Positions 14,158-14,709 of a stretch of 14,709 bases of DNA are shown here, one piece after another; position 1 is the stretch's first letter, and every line of letters begins with the position of its first letter. A model generated the notes under the pieces. That model had not been told where the DNA came from and made no database searches. It worked only from the letters and a program-made list of their open reading frames with translations. The DNA is from an uncultured Clostridia bacterium (GTDB lineage: Bacteria > Bacillota > Clostridia > Peptostreptococcales > Anaerovoracaceae): positions 1 to 14,709 of the forward strand of contig CAKQUI010000051.1 in NCBI GenBank assembly GCA_934277495.1, given 5' to 3'. The position numbers were made by a program, and so were the translations under genes.

Positions 14158-14709
14158 ATGTTCGATATCCAGGAGAATCTCAAAAAACTGCCGGACAGTC
14201 CGGGAGTCTATATGCACAAGGACAGTCTGGGCAATGTCATATATGTAGGAAAGGCTGTCTCTCTGAAAAACAGAGTGCGGCAGTATTTTCAGTCGTCCAG
14301 GAACATGGATCCCAAAGTCCGCAGCATGGTAGGCAATATAGCCGAGTTTGAATATATCACCGTGGGCAGCGAGATGGAGGCTCTGATACTGGAGTGCAAC
14401 CTCATAAAGAAGCACAGACCCAAGTACAACATACTCCTGAGAGACGACAAGACATATCCGTATATAAAGATAACAGCAGACGAATATCCTCGTATAGTCA
14501 AGACCCGTATCGTCAAAAAAGACGGAGGCAGATATTACGGTCCCTACAGCGATGCAGGTGCTGTCAACAGGATAGTGGATCTGCTGAACAGCAGCTTTTC
14601 ACTTAAAAGATGCTCAGCGGTCAGTTTTCCTGAAGGTTTCAGGCCGTGTCTCAACTATCATATCAATCAGTGCCGGGGCATTTGCAGCGGTGAAGTAAGC
14701 CGTGAGGAA
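14158..14709 (+). CDS. uvrC: Excinuclease ABC subunit UvrC, N-terminal part (3' end outside window)
   Basis: The 184 codons to the window edge encode the start of UvrC, the nuclease that cuts on both sides of a lesion in UvrA/UvrB-marked DNA. The N-terminal GIY-YIG nuclease domain is clear: LPDSPGVYMHK (11-21), NVIYVGKAVSLKNRV (26-40), the MEALILECNLIKKHRPKYNILLRDDK stretch from about 74, YPYIKIT, and GGRYYGPY near 122-129. The segment FRPCLNYHINQCRGICSGEVS near the edge matches the conserved cysteine block that follows. ATG has GAGGA 5 bases upstream and is the natural family start. The gene probably belongs to the transcript of serC and the carboxypeptidase. The UvrB-binding and RNase H-like domains lie outside the window. 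Confidence 0.95.
   Translation, partial: MFDIQENLKKLPDSPGVYMHKDSLGNVIYVGKAVSLKNRVRQYFQSSRNMDPKVRSMVGNIAEFEYITVGSEMEALILECNLIKKHRPKYNILLRDDKTYPYIKITADEYPRIVKTRIVKKDGGRYYGPYSDAGAVNRIVDLLNSSFSLKRCSAVSFPEGFRPCLNYHINQCRGICSGEVSREE

Noticed and set aside
1..14709. Mobile element, phage, CRISPR or defence system
   Set aside because: No transposase, integrase, spaced repeat array, toxin pair or defence domain was seen; composition and codon use look even across the window.

Overview
The window looks like chromosomal DNA of a Gram-positive anaerobe of the class Clostridia. The reasons are a teichoic-acid D-alanylation (dlt) cluster, strong AGGAGG-type ribosome binding sites, TTG and GTG starts, heavy use of ATA and AGA/AGG codons, a moderate GC content, and a clostridial-type serA/serC pair. 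I cannot name the genus. No phage, insertion sequence, CRISPR array, rRNA or tRNA is visible; most of it is ordinary core-genome content with a few unusual details.

Left block (1-6279, + strand): the end of dltC, dltD, and a 53-codon membrane-peptide gene (1361-1522) that overlaps dltD and ends in a DltX-like F-x-Y-x-x-F motif. Two large MacB-type ABC transporters follow, each with its ATPase and permease fused in one chain (1582-3810 and 3811-6279). All five genes are nearly contiguous and probably share one transcript. This suggests a cell-envelope module: D-alanine transfer to teichoic acid together with an exporter or stress-sensing ABC pair. A strong bidirectional terminator (6318-6370) closes the block.

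Middle block (6376-10245): a minus-strand pair encodes a short D-2-hydroxyacid dehydrogenase followed by an NhaC-family antiporter. Divergent from it, a plus-strand pair encodes the nucleotide house-cleaning enzyme RdgB and a YihY/BrkB membrane protein. The two pairs share a 152-bp intergenic region with candidate promoters in both directions.

Right block (10305-14709): minus-strand serA and plus-strand serC, two steps of serine biosynthesis, diverge from a 167-bp spacer. That spacer holds a perfect 18-bp inverted repeat with a matching TTTACC-17-TATAAT promoter on each strand. serC is followed, with a 1-base stop/start overlap, by a D-Ala-D-Ala carboxypeptidase gene and then by the start of uvrC, which runs off the window.

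The points most worth a second look are the DltX-like peptide at the far end of the dlt cluster, its physical linkage to the ABC pair, and the dyad-symmetric serA/serC promoter.
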